Source of the DNA: Natronocella acetinitrilica
GTDB lineage: Bacteria > Pseudomonadota > Gammaproteobacteria > Nitrococcales > Aquisalimonadaceae
Direction: 5' to 3'
Assembly: GCF_024170285.1 (NCBI RefSeq)
Contig: NZ_JALJXV010000002.1
Coordinates: forward strand, 248,001-312,000
Length of the DNA: 64,000 bases
Of the stretch, positions 47,608-62,123 are shown one piece after another. Each line of letters begins with the position of its first letter. Position 1 is the stretch's first letter. Below the pieces are notes generated by a model. That model was not told where the DNA came from. It ran no database searches and was given only the letters and a program-made list of their open reading frames with translations. The position numbers and the translations under genes are program-made.

Positions 47608-48815
47608 GTCCGGTATTCGGCGTTGATGCGGACGTATTCGTAGGAGAAGTCGGTGGTCCACACCGTGGCTGCTGCCTCCCCACGGCCAAGATCGACACCG
47701 ATGGTGACCTGTTCGCGGGCCATGCGCCGAGCCGCCTCGGACTCGAGATAGTCGGCGGCACGACCGCCGTTTTCGGCGATCAGATAGTCATCAAGCCAGA
47801 TGCACACCCGGCCGACATCGAGATCATCAATACCACTGCGACCGATGGCTGCGAGTATGCGGCCCCAGTTCGGATCGCCGGCAAATGCCGCTGTCTTCAC
47901 CAGCGGCGAATGGGCGATGGTGTACGCCACGGCTTCGCTTTCGCGTTCACTGCCACCGCCGCGGACCTCGATGGTGATGAACCGGGTCACGCCCTCACCA
48001 TCCCGCACAACAGCCTGCGCCAACTCACGGCAGAGAGAGTCCAGGGCCTCCTGGAACAGTCTTCGGTCATCGTCGCTGTCTACGCGGACCCCGCTGCCGC
48101 CGGTCGCCGCCAGCACACAGGCATCGTTGGTGGAGGTGTCGCCATCCACCGTGATGCGGTTGAAGGAGTAACGCACCGCCTTACGCAGGGCTCCGTCCAG
48201 AAGCTCCTGCTCCAGCCCTGCATCGGTGGCGAGGAAGGCAAGCATGGTGGCCATGTCCGGCCGGATCATGCCCGCACCCTTGGCCATGCCGGTCAGGCGG
48301 ATACGGCCACCAGACAACGTGACTTCCCGGCTACTCGCCTTGGGCAGCGTGTCGGTGGTGAGGATTGCACCGGCTGCCTGTGCCCAGCCGTCCGGGCGCA
48401 AGGCGTCCATGGCCTGGGGCAGCGCACCGACCAGGCGATCCACGGCCAGCGGCTCGCCGATCACGCCGGTAGAGAAAGGCAGTACGGACTCGATGGGCAT
48501 ATCCGCGAGTTCTGCCACGCCACCACAGCACCGCTCGGCGTCGGCAAGACCACGCGCTCCGGTACCGGCATTGGCGTTCCCGGTATTGATCAACAACCAA
48601 CGGGGCGCTGCAGCGGTCAGATGACGGAGGGCAATCTGAACAGGTGCCGCGCGAAATCGATTCCGCGTGAACACGGCAGCAACACGTGTGCCGGCTGCGA
48701 GTTCCATCAGAGTCAGATCAGGATGATCAGGCTTCTTGATGGCCGCGCAGGCAACACCGAGCCGCACGCCTTTGATTGGCAGCAATTCGGGCAAGGGCCC
48801 CAATCCAACGGGCAT
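47604..48815 (-). CDS. argJ: Ornithine acetyltransferase/N-acetylglutamate synthase ArgJ
   Basis: The 403-residue enzyme recycles the acetyl group from N-acetylornithine to glutamate in arginine synthesis. It self-cleaves before a conserved Thr in KGAGMIRPDMATMLAF. Further signatures are INTGNANAGTGARG, STGVIGEPL, TVDGDTSTNDACVLAATGGSG and AGDPNWGRILAAIGRSG. GAGGA lies six bases before the ATG. It lies 37 bases after secA and is followed by overlapping mutT. The lack of a nearby argA-type gene says nothing about bifunctionality. Confidence 0.95.
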   Translation of the reverse strand: MPVGLGPLPELLPIKGVRLGVACAAIKKPDHPDLTLMELAAGTRVAAVFTRNRFRAAPVQIALRHLTAAAPRWLLINTGNANAGTGARGLADAERCCGGVAELADMPIESVLPFSTGVIGEPLAVDRLVGALPQAMDALRPDGWAQAAGAILTTDTLPKASSREVTLSGGRIRLTGMAKGAGMIRPDMATMLAFLATDAGLEQELLDGALRKAVRYSFNRITVDGDTSTNDACVLAATGGSGVRVDSDDDRRLFQEALDSLCRELAQAVVRDGEGVTRFITIEVRGGGSERESEAVAYTIAHSPLVKTAAFAGDPNWGRILAAIGRSGIDDLDVGRVCIWLDDYLIAENGGRAADYLESEAARRMAREQVTIGVDLGRGEAAATVWTTDFSYEYVRINAEYRT

Positions 48816-48835
48816 GTTCCGTCCTCACGGAGGGG

Positions 48836-48871
48836 GTGTCACGGCAAGCCGCTCAGAGCTTGCCGTGACAC
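48836..48871 (-). repeat. 14-bp perfect inverted repeat across the secA stop codon
   Basis: GTGTCACGGCAAGC at 48836-48849 is the exact reverse complement of 48858-48871, with an eight-base loop. One arm lies inside the last secA codons and the other in the 37-base gap to argJ. No T-run follows on the minus strand, so it is not a typical intrinsic terminator. Confidence 0.75.
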
Positions 48872-51582
48872 TGTTTGTACTTTTTCCCGGACCCGCATGG
48901 GCAGGGTTCGTTGCGACCGACCTTGCGCCCGTCGCGAACATAGGTCCCGGCGCCACCACCGGCCGCAGCGGCTTCCCGACCGGAGCCAGCGGCCGCCTGC
49001 TGCTCATCCTCGGCCAGGGCGCTGGCGGATTCATGGCGCGCCTGCATGGCTTCCTGCATCTGGCGTCGCTGACGCTCCAGGGCCTCCATTTCTTCCGCCG
49101 AGAGCAAGCGAACCCGATGGACCGCCTGGGCGACGGAACGCTGCACCGTCGCCAGAAGATTGGTGAACATCTGGAAGGCTTCTTTCTTGAACTCCTGTTT
49201 CGGGTTGCGCTGTGCGTAGCCCCGGAGGTGGATACCCTGCCGCAGGTAATCCATTGCCGCGAGGTGCTCCTTCCAGTGCTGGTCGAGGTAGCGCAGCATC
49301 ATCTCCTTCTCGAGACGACGCATGGTCTCTGACCCGATCTTGTCCTCTTTCTCGGCGTAGACCTTGTCGGCCTCCTCGAGTATTCGGTCGTGCAGCCCCT
49401 CTTCATCCATGTCGTCGTTGTCGTCCAGCCATTGCTGCAACGGCAACTCAAGGGCGAAATCCTTGTCCAGCGCCTCGGTCAGACCCTCGACGTTCCACTG
49501 CTCCTCGATGCTGCCGGGCGGAACGTACTGCGCAACCAGTCCGAGTATGCCTTCGTGACGCCAGGCATTGATGGTCTCGGACACCTCTTCGGCTTCCAGC
49601 AGTTCCTTGCGCTGGCTATAGATGACCCGCCGCTGATCGTTGGCGACGTCATCAAATTCAAGCAACTGCTTGCGGATGTCGAAGTTGTGCGCTTCTACCT
49701 TTCGCTGGGCATTCTCGATCACCCGGGAGACCAGACCGGATTCAATAGCCTCACCCTCTTCCATGCCCAGGCGCTGCATCATGTTCGAGACGCGATCCGA
49801 GGCAAAAATGCGCAGCAGGCTGTCCTCCAGGGACAGGTAGAAGCGGGTCGCACCCGGGTCACCCTGCCGCCCCGAACGGCCGCGCAGCTGATTATCGATA
49901 CGCCGCGACTCGTGCCTTTCGGTGCCGATGACGTATAAGCCGCCGGCTTCCACCACCTTTTGGTGACGCTGCTCCCAGTCCTTGCGGAGCTGCTCTACTG
50001 CCGCATCGTCCGGATTCTCCAGGGCCGCGATTTCCACATCGACATTGCCGCCGAGGACAATGTCCGTGCCACGACCTGCCATGTTGGTGGCGATGGTCAC
50101 GGCACCGGGCTGTCCGGCCTGCGCAATGATCACCGCCTCCCGATCGTGCTGCTTGGCGTTCAGCACTTCATGGGCAACGTTTTCCTCTTCGAGGCGCTTG
50201 GCCACGAGTTCCGACACTTCGATGGAGGCCGTGCCAACCAGAATGGGCCGACCGCGCTCCCGCTCCTGCTTGATGTCATCGACGATGGCGGCGAACTTGT
50301 CTTTCTGGTTCAGGTAGACCAGATCATGGTGGTCTTCCCGCACCATGGGCCTGTGGGTGGGTATGGCAACCACCTCGAGGCCGTAGATATGCTGAAATTC
50401 GTAGGCTTCGGTGTCGGCGGTACCGGTCATCCCGGCCAGCTTGCCGTAGAGCCGGAAGTAATTCTGGAACGTGATCGACGCCACCGTCTGGTTTTCCGGC
50501 CTCGGCTCAAGGCCCTCTTTCGCTTCCACCGCCTGGTGCAGACCGTCTGACCAGCGCCGGCCTGGCATGGCACGGCCGGTGAATTCATCCACGATGATCA
50601 CCTGGTCGTCACGGACGATGTAATGATCGTTCCGCCGGAACAGATGGTGGGCGCGCAAGGCAGCGTTGAACTGATGCATCAGGGCGATGTTTGAGGCGTC
50701 ATAGAGGGATTCACCCTCCTCCAGCAAACCAGCCTCGGAGAACATCTGTTCGACTTTCTCATGGCCGCTTTCGGTGAGGTAGGCCTGTCGGCTTTTTTCC
50801 TCTATCCAGAAGTCCCCATCACCTTCTTCCTCCTGCTGTCGCACAAGCCGGGGGACGAGCTGATTGATAGTGGTGTAGTGCTGGGAAGAGGCCTCGGCGG
50901 CACCTGAAATGATCAGCGGCGTGCGTGCCTCGTCAATGAGGATGGAATCCACCTCGTCGACAATGGCGAAGTGCAAGTCTCGCTGCACCCGGTCCTCGGC
51001 CCGCAGCGCCATGTTGTCACGCAGATAGTCGAAGCCGTATTCGTTGTTCGTACCGTAGGTGATATCGGCCTGGTAGGCTGCCTGCTTGTCTTCGTGGGTC
51101 ATGCCCGCTACCACCACGCCGGTGGTCATGCCCAGGAACTGGTAGATCTTGCCCATCCACTCTGCGTCGCGGCGTGCCAGGTAATCGTTCACCGTCACCA
51201 CGTGGACGCCCTTGCCCTCGAGTGCGTTCAGGTAGACGGCCAGGGTGGCCACCAGCGTCTTGCCTTCGCCGGTCTTCATCTCGGCGATGCGGCCCTGATT
51301 GAGCACCATGCCACCGATGAGCTGCACATCGAAATGGCGCATCTTGAGTACGCGGCGGGAGGCTTCACGCACCGTCGCGAACGCCTCGGGCAGTACGCTA
51401 TCCAGCGTTTCTCCCTGGGCGAGCCGATCCTTGAATTCCTGGGTTCGAGCAGCAAGGTCCGCGTCGGACAGGGCCATTAGACCCTCTTCGAGCGCATTGA
51501 TGCGCTCGACGTCTTTGCGCATTCGGCGGATCGTCCGCTCATTGCGGCTGCCGAAAACCTTTCTCGCGATAGCACCTAACAT
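48853..51582 (-). CDS. secA: Preprotein translocase ATPase SecA
   Basis: The 909-residue motor drives Sec protein export. The N-terminal DEAD-like motor shows [34 protein letters not shown] (Walker A MKTGEGKT), [34 protein letters not shown] and, in the second nucleotide domain, [15 protein letters not shown] and [18 protein letters not shown]. The C-terminal zinc tail [13 protein letters not shown] binds SecB and phospholipid. AGGTGA lies six bases before the ATG. It is divergent from the DUF721 gene and is followed by argJ. Confidence 0.98.
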   Translation of the reverse strand: MLGAIARKVFGSRNERTIRRMRKDVERINALEEGLMALSDADLAARTQEFKDRLAQGETLDSVLPEAFATVREASRRVLKMRHFDVQLIGGMVLNQGRIAEMKTGEGKTLVATLAVYLNALEGKGVHVVTVNDYLARRDAEWMGKIYQFLGMTTGVVVAGMTHEDKQAAYQADITYGTNNEYGFDYLRDNMALRAEDRVQRDLHFAIVDEVDSILIDEARTPLIISGAAEASSQHYTTINQLVPRLVRQQEEEGDGDFWIEEKSRQAYLTESGHEKVEQMFSEAGLLEEGESLYDASNIALMHQFNAALRAHHLFRRNDHYIVRDDQVIIVDEFTGRAMPGRRWSDGLHQAVEAKEGLEPRPENQTVASITFQNYFRLYGKLAGMTGTADTEAYEFQHIYGLEVVAIPTHRPMVREDHHDLVYLNQKDKFAAIVDDIKQERERGRPILVGTASIEVSELVAKRLEEENVAHEVLNAKQHDREAVIIAQAGQPGAVTIATNMAGRGTDIVLGGNVDVEIAALENPDDAAVEQLRKDWEQRHQKVVEAGGLYVIGTERHESRRIDNQLRGRSGRQGDPGATRFYLSLEDSLLRIFASDRVSNMMQRLGMEEGEAIESGLVSRVIENAQRKVEAHNFDIRKQLLEFDDVANDQRRVIYSQRKELLEAEEVSETINAWRHEGILGLVAQYVPPGSIEEQWNVEGLTEALDKDFALELPLQQWLDDNDDMDEEGLHDRILEEADKVYAEKEDKIGSETMRRLEKEMMLRYLDQHWKEHLAAMDYLRQGIHLRGYAQRNPKQEFKKEAFQMFTNLLATVQRSVAQAVHRVRLLSAEEMEALERQRRQMQEAMQARHESASALAEDEQQAAAGSGREAAAAGGGAGTYVRDGRKVGRNEPCPCGSGKKYKQCHGKL

Positions 51583-51744
51583 ACAAGTTCACCTGGATTG
51601 ACCGGTCGGGATTGTCGCACACGGCGGCGGCTGGTCATTCTGCCGACCGTACCCTGTCGAGCCGGAAGCGGCACATGATACCGTATCGCTGGCAAAATTA
51701 TTAGGCAGTGGCAACGCTTGCGGAGCCATCTCCAGGGGGATCCG

Positions 51745-52218
51745 GTGAAGACACCAAAGGCGAAACCCGCCTCGATTGGAGGACTGCTCGCAAAGGGCGA
51801 CAAACCACTTGGTCGCATTGCGAGCCAGGCCCGAATGCTCTGCGAGTTGGAAAAGCGGATAGCCGAATCCTTGCCCGGCGATTTCCATGGCCGCTGGCAG
51901 TTGGCTGCTGTCTCGAACCGTCAGGTAGTGGTCACCACAACAAGCGCTGCATGGGCAACACAACTGCGCTTCAGTGCGACGGAGATCCTTGGGGCGGTAA
52001 ATGCCAGGCAGATGGAAACGGGCAGGGTCGCCACACGGCTAGTGGTAAAAATTGCACCACCAGCCCGGCTACCAACGAGGCCCTCGCCCCCCAGGGAACT
52101 AAGCGACAGTGCAGGCCGGCATTTGCAGCGGGCCGCCGAGACAACTACACACCAGCCATTGGCCGAAGCGTTGCGGCGCCTGGCCAGCCGCCGCAACAGC
52201 GGCGGCGGCAAGACCTGA
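51745..52218 (+). CDS. DUF721 (DciA-like) protein
   Basis: The 157-residue basic protein contains a DUF721-type KH-like core: LEKRIAESLPGDFHGRWQLAAVSNRQVVVTTTSAAWATQLRFSATEIL. In many bacteria DUF721/DciA proteins help load the replicative helicase DnaB; this one is short, with a disordered C-terminal tail, so only family membership is claimed. The start is the GTG at 51745 with GGGGG five bases upstream (MKTPKAKPASIGG); a TTG at 51718 is weaker. It lies between secA (divergent) and lpxC (convergent, two-base gap), as in Pseudomonas. Confidence 0.75.
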   Translation: MKTPKAKPASIGGLLAKGDKPLGRIASQARMLCELEKRIAESLPGDFHGRWQLAAVSNRQVVVTTTSAAWATQLRFSATEILGAVNARQMETGRVATRLVVKIAPPARLPTRPSPPRELSDSAGRHLQRAAETTTHQPLAEALRRLASRRNSGGGKT

Positions 52219-52220
52219 CA

Positions 52221-53141
52221 TCAGGTCAGCGCTGGCACAGGTACGGACTGGTCGAAGGAGATCGGCGCCCGATTGGTGTCCTCGAACGTCACCTCTTCCC
52301 ACGCGCTTTCATCCTTGAGCAACGCCCGCAATAACTGATTGTTAAGCGCATGGCCCGACTTGTGCCCGGAGAAGGCACCGATCACGCTGTGACCGAGCAA
52401 GTAGAGATCACCGATTGCATCGAGAATCTTGTGCTTCACGAACTCATCGCGGTAGCGCAGACCATCCTCGTTGAGCACCCGATAATCATCGACCACGATG
52501 GCGTTATCCAGGCTGCCACCCAGCGCCAGTCGTCGCTGTTGCAGGGCCTCGATATCGCGCATGAAGCCGAATGTACGCGCCCGGCTCACTTCCTTGACGA
52601 AACAGGTGCTGGAGAAGTCGACCTCCGCCACCTGATCCTCATCCCGGAACGCGGGATGCTTGAAGTCAATGGCGAATGCGACCTTGAAGCCCTCGAAGGG
52701 CTCGAAGCTCACCCATTTCTCGCCATCTTCGACCCGGATCGGCTTCTTGACCCGAATAAACCGCTTGGGTGCGTCCTGCTCCTGAATACCAGCGGACTGG
52801 ATAAGGAACACGAACGGGCCTGCACTGCCGTCCATGATCGGTACTTCGCCCGCACTCAGCTCCACCACGGCGTTATCAATGCCAAGGCCAGCGAGGGCAG
52901 ACAGGAGGTGTTCGACCGTGGACACGCGTACACCATCTTTCACCAGGCAGGTGGATAGCTGGGTATCGCCCACGTTCTCCGGATGAGCCGGTATTTCAAC
53001 CGGCTCATCCAGGTCGACACGGCGGAAAACGATGCCGGAGTCAGCCGGCGCCGGGAGCAGAGTCAGGTAGACCTTGTCTCCCGTATGCAGCCCCACGCCG
53101 GTCGCACGGATCACATTCTTGAGTGTACGTTGTCGGATCAT
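52221..53141 (-). CDS. lpxC: UDP-3-O-acyl-N-acetylglucosamine deacetylase LpxC
   Basis: The 306-residue zinc amidase performs the committed step of lipid A synthesis. Metal and catalytic residues are visible: His78 in [27 protein letters not shown] (His and Asp ligands) and [11 protein letters not shown]. It starts [21 protein letters not shown] at the ATG 53141; AGGAG lies 12 bases upstream, rather far. The frame continues upstream without similarity. The 232-base gap to ftsZ holds a TAGAAT (minus strand, 53236-53241) that may be the -10 of an lpxC promoter. Confidence 0.96.
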   Translation of the reverse strand: MIRQRTLKNVIRATGVGLHTGDKVYLTLLPAPADSGIVFRRVDLDEPVEIPAHPENVGDTQLSTCLVKDGVRVSTVEHLLSALAGLGIDNAVVELSAGEVPIMDGSAGPFVFLIQSAGIQEQDAPKRFIRVKKPIRVEDGEKWVSFEPFEGFKVAFAIDFKHPAFRDEDQVAEVDFSSTCFVKEVSRARTFGFMRDIEALQQRRLALGGSLDNAIVVDDYRVLNEDGLRYRDEFVKHKILDAIGDLYLLGHSVIGAFSGHKSGHALNNQLLRALLKDESAWEEVTFEDTNRAPISFDQSVPVPALT

Positions 53142-53373
53142 GACTTGATCATACTCCTGTGCCTGCCACCCCCCGTCGCAGGACTCTAAAATCGGCCAAG
53201 CGCGTCCAATACGGACACGTATGGAATTGGCTGTCATTCTACTGCAAACAATCTCGCACGTATACTGCAGCGCAGCATACCCGATTGGTTGACAGCAACT
53301 GCCCAAATTTGGTGCGAAGTGTAACGCAGCTCAGCTATCGACTGCGAGTACCCGTTCACATATCTGTCATCCT

Positions 53374-54513
53374 TCAATCTGCCTGACGTCGCAGGAAAGC
53401 CGGGATGTCCAGGTAGTCCATATCGCCGCTGTCGCCGTACTTGTCGTTGGCCGCTTTCTTGCGAATGGCTGCCGGGGTTTCCAGCTCTTTGTAGTCGATC
53501 TCGCCACTGGGTTTGCGGGCAACGGTACGCAACTCTGGCGCCTTCTGCTCGACCCGCGGTTGACCAAGACCCGTGGCAACCACCGTCACTCGCAGCTCGT
53601 TCTCCAGTTCCGGATCGATAACCGTACCCACGACCACGGTTGCGTCCTCGGAGGCGAATTCCCGGATGGCCTGGCCAACCTCGTCGAATTCCCCGATACC
53701 CATATCCATCCCGGCGGTGACATTCACCAGGATGCCGTTGGCACCGGCAAGATTGACGTCCTCCAGCAGCGGACAGGCGATGGCGCGTTCCGCGGCTTCA
53801 CGGGCACGACCTTCGCCGGAGGCGGCGCCGGAGCCCATGACGGCCATACCCATTTCCGACATCACGGTGCGAACGTCGGCAAAGTCAACGTTGATAAGCC
53901 CTGGACGGGTGATCAACTCGGCAATACCCCGCACGGCGCCGAGCAGGACGTCGTTAGCGGAGCGGAAGGCATCGAGCAGCGTGAGATTTTTGCCCAACAC
54001 ACTCAACAACTTCTCGTTGGGAATGGTGATCAGGGAATCCACGCTGCGGGACAACTCGTCGATGCCCTGCATGGCGACGCGCATCCGCTTGGCGCCCTCG
54101 AAGGGGAACGGCTTGGTCACCACGGCCACCGTCAGAATGCCGAGTTCACGGGCGATTTCCGCAACCACGGGTGCCGCTCCGGTACCGGTGCCACCACCCA
54201 TGCCAGCGGTGATAAACACCATGTCGGCACCTTCCAGCACCTCGGCGATGCGCTCCCGATCCTCGAGGGCTGCGTCACGGCCGACCTGCGGGTTGGCGCC
54301 AGCGCCAAGACCCTTGGTGATATTGGTGCCGAGTTGCAGCACCGTCTTGGCCGCCGTGTTCTTGAGAGCCTGGGCATCGGTGTTGGCGCAGATGAAATCC
54401 ACACCGTCGATATCGGCGGACACCATGTGCTGCACGGCGTTGCCGCCGCCACCACCGACACCGATCACCTTGATAACCGCGCTCTGGCTGAAAGAATCCA
54501 TGAGTTCAAACAT
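53374..54513 (-). CDS. ftsZ: Cell division GTPase FtsZ
   Basis: The 379-residue tubulin homologue forms the Z ring. Motifs are [28 protein letters not shown], the tubulin signature [16 protein letters not shown], and the T7 region [11 protein letters not shown]. The conserved C-terminal peptide DIPAFLRRQ, which binds FtsA and ZipA (and ZapD), is intact after an unusually short linker. GGAG lies eight bases before the ATG at 54513. It follows ftsA by 47 bases. Confidence 0.98.
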   Translation of the reverse strand: MFELMDSFSQSAVIKVIGVGGGGGNAVQHMVSADIDGVDFICANTDAQALKNTAAKTVLQLGTNITKGLGAGANPQVGRDAALEDRERIAEVLEGADMVFITAGMGGGTGTGAAPVVAEIARELGILTVAVVTKPFPFEGAKRMRVAMQGIDELSRSVDSLITIPNEKLLSVLGKNLTLLDAFRSANDVLLGAVRGIAELITRPGLINVDFADVRTVMSEMGMAVMGSGAASGEGRAREAAERAIACPLLEDVNLAGANGILVNVTAGMDMGIGEFDEVGQAIREFASEDATVVVGTVIDPELENELRVTVVATGLGQPRVEQKAPELRTVARKPSGEIDYKELETPAAIRKKAANDKYGDSGDMDYLDIPAFLRRQAD

Positions 54514-54560
54514 TGGTCTGTCTCCTATCCTGCTGCTCTGTGACTCGATTCCCGCGGGAA

Positions 54561-55796
54561 TCAGAAATTGCCCTTGAACCATTGCTTCATACGTTCCAGC
54601 ACGGCATTGAAGCCGCCTTCGGTCTGCAGTTCGCTCAGCTGCTGACCGCGGTTGTTGGCGCCGAAATGCAAGAGGCCGACGCCGGTTGAGTAAATGGGGT
54701 TACGCACGACATCTGCCAGGCCGGTGACGTTCTGGGGAACGCCAAGCCGGACCGGCACATGAAAGACTTCCTCGGCAAGATCGATGGCGCCCTCCATCTT
54801 GGAGCTGCCACCGGTGAGGACGATGCCCGCAGCAATCAGGTCTTCGAACCCGCTGCGCCGCAGTTCCTGGTGAACCAGGGTCATGAGTTCTTCGTAACGA
54901 GGCTCCACCACCTCGGCGAGGGTCTGTCGCGACAAGCGCCGTGCCGGTCGATCACCCACTGACGGCACTTCGATGGTCTCTTCCGGCCCGGCCAGCTGGG
55001 ACAACGCGCAGGCGTACTTCACCTTGATCTCTTCGGCGTGCTGGGTGGGCGTGCGCAGGGCAACCGCAATATCGTTGGTGACCTGGTCACCGGCGATGGG
55101 AATGACGGCGGTATGACGAATCGCGCCCTCGGTGAAAATGGCAATGTCGGTGGTGCCGCCACCGATATCCACCAGGCACACGCCCAGCTCCTTTTCGTCA
55201 TCGGTGAGCACCGCGTGACTCGAGGCCAGCTGCTCGAGGATGATGTCGTCCACTTCCAGACCACACCGCCGGATGCACTTGACGATGTTCTGCGAGGCGC
55301 TGACTGCGCCCGTGACCATGTGCACCTTGGCCTCAAGGCGAACACCGGACATCCCGATAGGCTCGCGTATGCCCTCCTGGGTATCGATGACGAACTCCTG
55401 GGGCAGGATATGCAGGATCTTCTGATCGGCGGGAATGGCCACCGCCCTGGCCGCGTCGATGACCCGCTCTACATCCGCGGCCCCCACCTCCTTGTCGCGG
55501 ATGGCCACGATGCCGTGGGAATTGAGGCTGCGGACATGACTCCCGGCGATCCCGGCATAGACAGAGTGAATCTGGCAGCCAGCCATCAACTCGGCCTCCT
55601 CCACCGCGCGCTGGATCGACAGCACGGTGGACTCGATATTCACCACCACACCTTTCTTGAGGCCACGGGAAGGGTGGGATCCGATACCAACGATATCGAT
55701 AGCCCCGTCAGGGTCCACCGAACCGACAATGGCAACCACCTTCGAGGTCCCGATATCCAGGCCTACAAGCAGGTTGTGATCGGTTTTCTTCGACAT
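54561..55796 (-). CDS. ftsA: Cell division protein FtsA
   Basis: The 411-residue actin-like ATPase tethers FtsZ to the membrane. Phosphate-binding motifs are [15 protein letters not shown] near the start and [15 protein letters not shown] in the middle; [22 protein letters not shown] is the adenosine motif. The C-terminal amphipathic helix ([15 protein letters not shown]) is present. GAGG precedes the ATG at 55796; 18 bases separate it from ftsQ. Confidence 0.97.
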   Translation of the reverse strand: MSKKTDHNLLVGLDIGTSKVVAIVGSVDPDGAIDIVGIGSHPSRGLKKGVVVNIESTVLSIQRAVEEAELMAGCQIHSVYAGIAGSHVRSLNSHGIVAIRDKEVGAADVERVIDAARAVAIPADQKILHILPQEFVIDTQEGIREPIGMSGVRLEAKVHMVTGAVSASQNIVKCIRRCGLEVDDIILEQLASSHAVLTDDEKELGVCLVDIGGGTTDIAIFTEGAIRHTAVIPIAGDQVTNDIAVALRTPTQHAEEIKVKYACALSQLAGPEETIEVPSVGDRPARRLSRQTLAEVVEPRYEELMTLVHQELRRSGFEDLIAAGIVLTGGSSKMEGAIDLAEEVFHVPVRLGVPQNVTGLADVVRNPIYSTGVGLLHFGANNRGQQLSELQTEGGFNAVLERMKQWFKGNF

Positions 55797-55814
55797 CCTC
55801 CAGTCCTCTCGCAC

Positions 55815-58426
<2,612 letters not shown>

Positions 58427-58437
<11 letters not shown>

Positions 58438-59866
58438 GGGCACCTCCCTGCAGCAATCGATCGGCGACACCACCGATGCTGCCGGCCCCCATGGTGAGGA
58501 GCATGTCGCCATCCCGCAGGACGGCTGGCAAGGTACCGACCAGTTCATCCATGCTGGCCACGAAGACCGGATTCACCTTGCCACGGGCCCGGATGGCACC
58601 GCAGAGATCGCGGGCATTGGCACCGGCGATGGGCTCCTCGCCAGCGGCGTAGACGTCCGTCACCACAAGGGCGTCCACGTCGGACAGCACCCGGGCGAAG
58701 TCCTCGAACAGCTCCCTGGTCCGGCTGTAGCGGTGGGGCTGGAAGGCAAGTACCAGACGGCGGTCCGGCCAGCCGTCCCGAACGGCCTGGATCACCGCAG
58801 CAAGCTCGCTGGGGTGGTGGCCGTAATCGTCGATGATGCTGGCGAACCCACCGCCTGGCAGAGCCAGGTCGCCATACGACTGGAAGCGACGGCCGATGCC
58901 CTGAAAATCGGACAGGGCCCTGGCGATGGTTGCTCGTTCCACACCCAACTCGTCAGCCACCGTAATGGCGGCCAGGGCATTCAGCACGTTGTGCCGTCCG
59001 GGCAGATTCAACTCAACGGCGAAGGGCTCATCGCCGTTAATCCGAACGGTGAACGCGGTACGCGCGCCGGTCTGTGTCACATCTACGGCACGGACGTCCG
59101 CCGCCTGCTCGATGCCATAGGTCCGAACCTGCCGCGTGACCTCCGGCAGCAGCTCCCGCACGTTGGCGTCATCCAGACACATCACCGCCAGCCCGTAGAA
59201 AGGCAGGTGGTGAAGGAACTCCAGGAAGGTGGCCCGCAGACGCTGGAAGTCGCCACCGTAGGTACCGAGATGATCGGCGTCGATGTTGGTGACGATGGAC
59301 ACCATCGGCTGCAGATAGAGGAACGAGGCATCGCTCTCGTCGGCCTCTGCCACCAGGTAGCGCCCCTCCCCCAGCCGGGCATTCGCACCAGCACTGTTCA
59401 GGCGACCACCGATCACGAAGGTCGGATCCAGCCCACCATCAGCAAGCAGGCTGGCCACCAGGCTGGTGGTGGTGGTCTTGCCATGGGTGCCCGCCACCGC
59501 CACGCCGTACCGAAAGCGCATCAGCTCCGCCAGCATCTCGGCACGCGGCACGACTGGAATTCGCGCCTCCCTGGCGGCCTGCACCTCCGGGTTGCTCTCT
59601 CCGACAGCACTGGAAACCACCACTGCATCGGCCTTGACCACGTGGCCCGCCGCATGTCCGACATCGATGCGGACCCCCAGACCTGCCAGACGGCGGGTAA
59701 CCGGGCTTTCCCGCAGATCGCTGCCTGAGATTCTGTAACCCAGGTTGGCCAGCACCTCGGCAATGCCGCTCATGCCTGCACCGCCGATACCCACGAAGTG
59801 GATGTGACGCACCCGACCCATGGCGCCAGGGCGCCCCTGCTCCCAGGCTTGTCTGCGGCTCGTCAT
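58427..59866 (-). CDS. murC: UDP-N-acetylmuramate-L-alanine ligase MurC
   Basis: The 479-residue Mur ligase adds L-Ala to UDP-MurNAc. It shows [22 protein letters not shown], the ATP loop [36 protein letters not shown] and [13 protein letters not shown]. The ATG at 59866 overlaps the murG stop (ATGA) and has GGAGG four bases upstream, which decides the start against the longer frame. Confidence 0.97.
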
Positions 59867-60942
59867 GCGACCTCCAGACAAGCTTTGGCCACCTGCCCGG
59901 CAGCATCGTGCCTGGCCACGGTGCGGGACCTGGCGGCCATATCCGCGAGCAGCTCTGGCCGATGCGTCACGTCAGCCAGCACTTCGGCGAGACCTTCGGC
60001 GGTTAACGTCGACTGCGGCAACAGCCACGCGGCGCCTGCATCGGCAAGCACCCGGGCATTGGCCGTCTGATGGTCGTCCACTGCGTGGGGCAGCGGCACC
60101 AGCACCGCAGGTCGTCCGACGGCAGCCAACTCGCTGATGGTCAGCGCCCCAGCCCGGCAGACAACAAGATCCGCCCAGGCATAGGCCGCAGCCATATCAT
60201 CAATGAAGGCCGTGATCTCGGCACTGACGCCATGCTGACGGTACGCGGCCTCTGCCACTGACAGGGTTCGGCTGCCGGCCTGATGCCGGACCACGGGCCG
60301 TTCATTCGTGGGCAGCAGAGCCAACGACGCGGGAACGACCTCATTGAGAATCTGCGCGCCGAGACTGCCACCCACCACAAGCACCTGTAGCGGCATGCCA
60401 TCCTGACGACCGGACTGCAGGTTATCGGCCAGCGCCAGGATCTCGTCACGAACCGGATTGCCTACCACGATGGCTTCGGGACATGCGGCGAAAGCGCCCG
60501 GGAACGCGCAGAGCACTCTGCTGGCAACCCGGGACAACAACCGGTTGGTCAGGCCAGCGATGGCGTTCTGCTCATGAATCACGAGCGGGCAGCGCATTGC
60601 CCAGGCGGCAAACCCGCCGGGGCCCGACACATAACCGCCCAGACCAAGCACGCAGCGCGGCCGAACGCGTCGCAGCACACGCATTGCCTGCAGGACCGCT
60701 CGGGCGATGCGTAGCGGTGCCATCACCCACCCCAGCAGACCATTGCCGCGCAGCCCTGCGACCTGCAACCATTCAACTGGAATGCCGGCCTCCGGCACCA
60801 CGCGGGCCTCAAGCCCTTTCTGCGTGCCAAGCCAGACCACGGGGACGCCCTCATCGATCAGGCGCCGGGCAACCGCGAGCCCCGGGAAAACGTGCCCGCC
60901 GGTGCCGCCCGCCATGATCATCACCGGACCCTGCGCCGTCAT
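59863..60942 (-). CDS. murG: Lipid II synthase MurG (GlcNAc transferase)
   Basis: The 359-residue GT28 enzyme adds GlcNAc to lipid I at the inner face of the membrane. Motifs are [61 protein letters not shown] and [31 protein letters not shown]. The true start is the ATG at 60942 (GGAGG five bases upstream, ATGA overlap with ftsW), not the much longer upstream frame. Confidence 0.97.
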   Translation of the reverse strand: MTAQGPVMIMAGGTGGHVFPGLAVARRLIDEGVPVVWLGTQKGLEARVVPEAGIPVEWLQVAGLRGNGLLGWVMAPLRIARAVLQAMRVLRRVRPRCVLGLGGYVSGPGGFAAWAMRCPLVIHEQNAIAGLTNRLLSRVASRVLCAFPGAFAACPEAIVVGNPVRDEILALADNLQSGRQDGMPLQVLVVGGSLGAQILNEVVPASLALLPTNERPVVRHQAGSRTLSVAEAAYRQHGVSAEITAFIDDMAAAYAWADLVVCRAGALTISELAAVGRPAVLVPLPHAVDDHQTANARVLADAGAAWLLPQSTLTAEGLAEVLADVTHRPELLADMAARSRTVARHDAAGQVAKACLEVA

Positions 60943-62123
60943 GCCGTCCTCCCGCGCCGGGATTTGACGGACACCTCGGCTGCGAGCCGTTCGTGCTCGG
61001 CACGCAGCACCAGGGCAAGCGCCGCAATCGTCATGAGCAGGCTGCTGCCGCCATAGCTGAGCAATGGCAGGGTCAGGCCCTTGGTTGGCACCAGCCCCAT
61101 GTTGACGGCGACGTTGATGAAGCTCTGCAGACCGAACCAGATCGCCACCCCCCAGCAGAGGTAGGCGGCGAAGCTGTGCCCGGCCCGCATATTGGCGTAA
61201 CCGATGGCAAAAATGCGCCAGCAGATATAGCTGTACAGTGCGATCAACAGGACCACGCCGATCAGCCCGAACTCCTCGGCGAGGACGGCGAAGACAAAGT
61301 CGGTATGCGCCTCCGGCAGGTAGAAGAGCTTTTGTACGCTGCCGCCAAGCCCTACTCCGAACCACTCGCCACGGCCAATGGCAATCAGTGACTGGGTTAG
61401 CTGAAAGCCCGTGTTGAACGGGTCCGCCCAGGGATTGGAGAACGACAACAACCGCTCCAGCCGATAGGGCGAACCGATAATCAGGGCCCACGCGCCGCCC
61501 GCTGCAGCGGTGACCAGCACGGCAAAACGCCAGAGGGGTACGCCGCCCAGGAAAAGCATGCCGAGGCCGGTGCAGCCAATCACGATGACCGCACCGAAAT
61601 CAGGCTGCTGCAGGAGCAGCACACTGCAGACGCCAAGGAGACCGATGGGAATCAGGAAGCCCCCCATGGTTCGGCGAACCTGTTCGCCCCGGCGCACCAT
61701 GTAGGCAGCGAGATACACCATCACCGCCACCTTCAGCACCTCGGAAACCTGCAGATTGAAGATACCTAGATTGATCCAGCGGACGCTGCCGTTCACTTCC
61801 CGGCCAACGCCGGGGACCAGCACGAGCACCAAGAGGCCCATGGCGAGCACGAGACCCAACGTTCCCATGGACTGCCAGATATCCAGACGCACTTGCAGGA
61901 TCAACCAGCCCACGGCGAAGGCGATGAGCAGGAATAGCGATTGCCGCTCCAGGTAGTAGAACGGCGTACCCAGGTTGCGCTCCGCAAGGGAAATGGACGC
62001 CGAGGTCACCATGATCAGGCCGATCATTGCCAGCATGAGAATGGCCGTCAGCAGACGATAGTCCGTTTGCGGGAGGATGCTGAACGCATCGCGGCGCAGG
62101 ACGGTTTCGGCGGCGGCGCTCAT
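60939..62123 (-). CDS. ftsW: Peptidoglycan glycosyltransferase FtsW
   Basis: The 394-residue SEDS protein polymerises septal peptidoglycan with its partner PBP3. About ten hydrophobic helices are present, with GVGREVNGSVRWINLG, LLQQPDFGAVIVI, NTGFQLTQSLIAIGRGEWFGVGLGGSVQKLFYLPEAHTDFVFAVLAEEFGLIG (in parts) and VPTKGLTLPLLSYGGSSLL. It overlaps murD by four bases upstream and murG downstream. Confidence 0.97.
   Translation of the reverse strand: MSAAAETVLRRDAFSILPQTDYRLLTAILMLAMIGLIMVTSASISLAERNLGTPFYYLERQSLFLLIAFAVGWLILQVRLDIWQSMGTLGLVLAMGLLVLVLVPGVGREVNGSVRWINLGIFNLQVSEVLKVAVMVYLAAYMVRRGEQVRRTMGGFLIPIGLLGVCSVLLLQQPDFGAVIVIGCTGLGMLFLGGVPLWRFAVLVTAAAGGAWALIIGSPYRLERLLSFSNPWADPFNTGFQLTQSLIAIGRGEWFGVGLGGSVQKLFYLPEAHTDFVFAVLAEEFGLIGVVLLIALYSYICWRIFAIGYANMRAGHSFAAYLCWGVAIWFGLQSFINVAVNMGLVPTKGLTLPLLSYGGSSLLMTIAALALVLRAEHERLAAEVSVKSRRGRTA

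Noticed and set aside
51676-51687. GATACCGTATC palindrome between secA and the DUF721 gene
   Set aside because: Short, single, and with no second copy or promoter relation that I could support.
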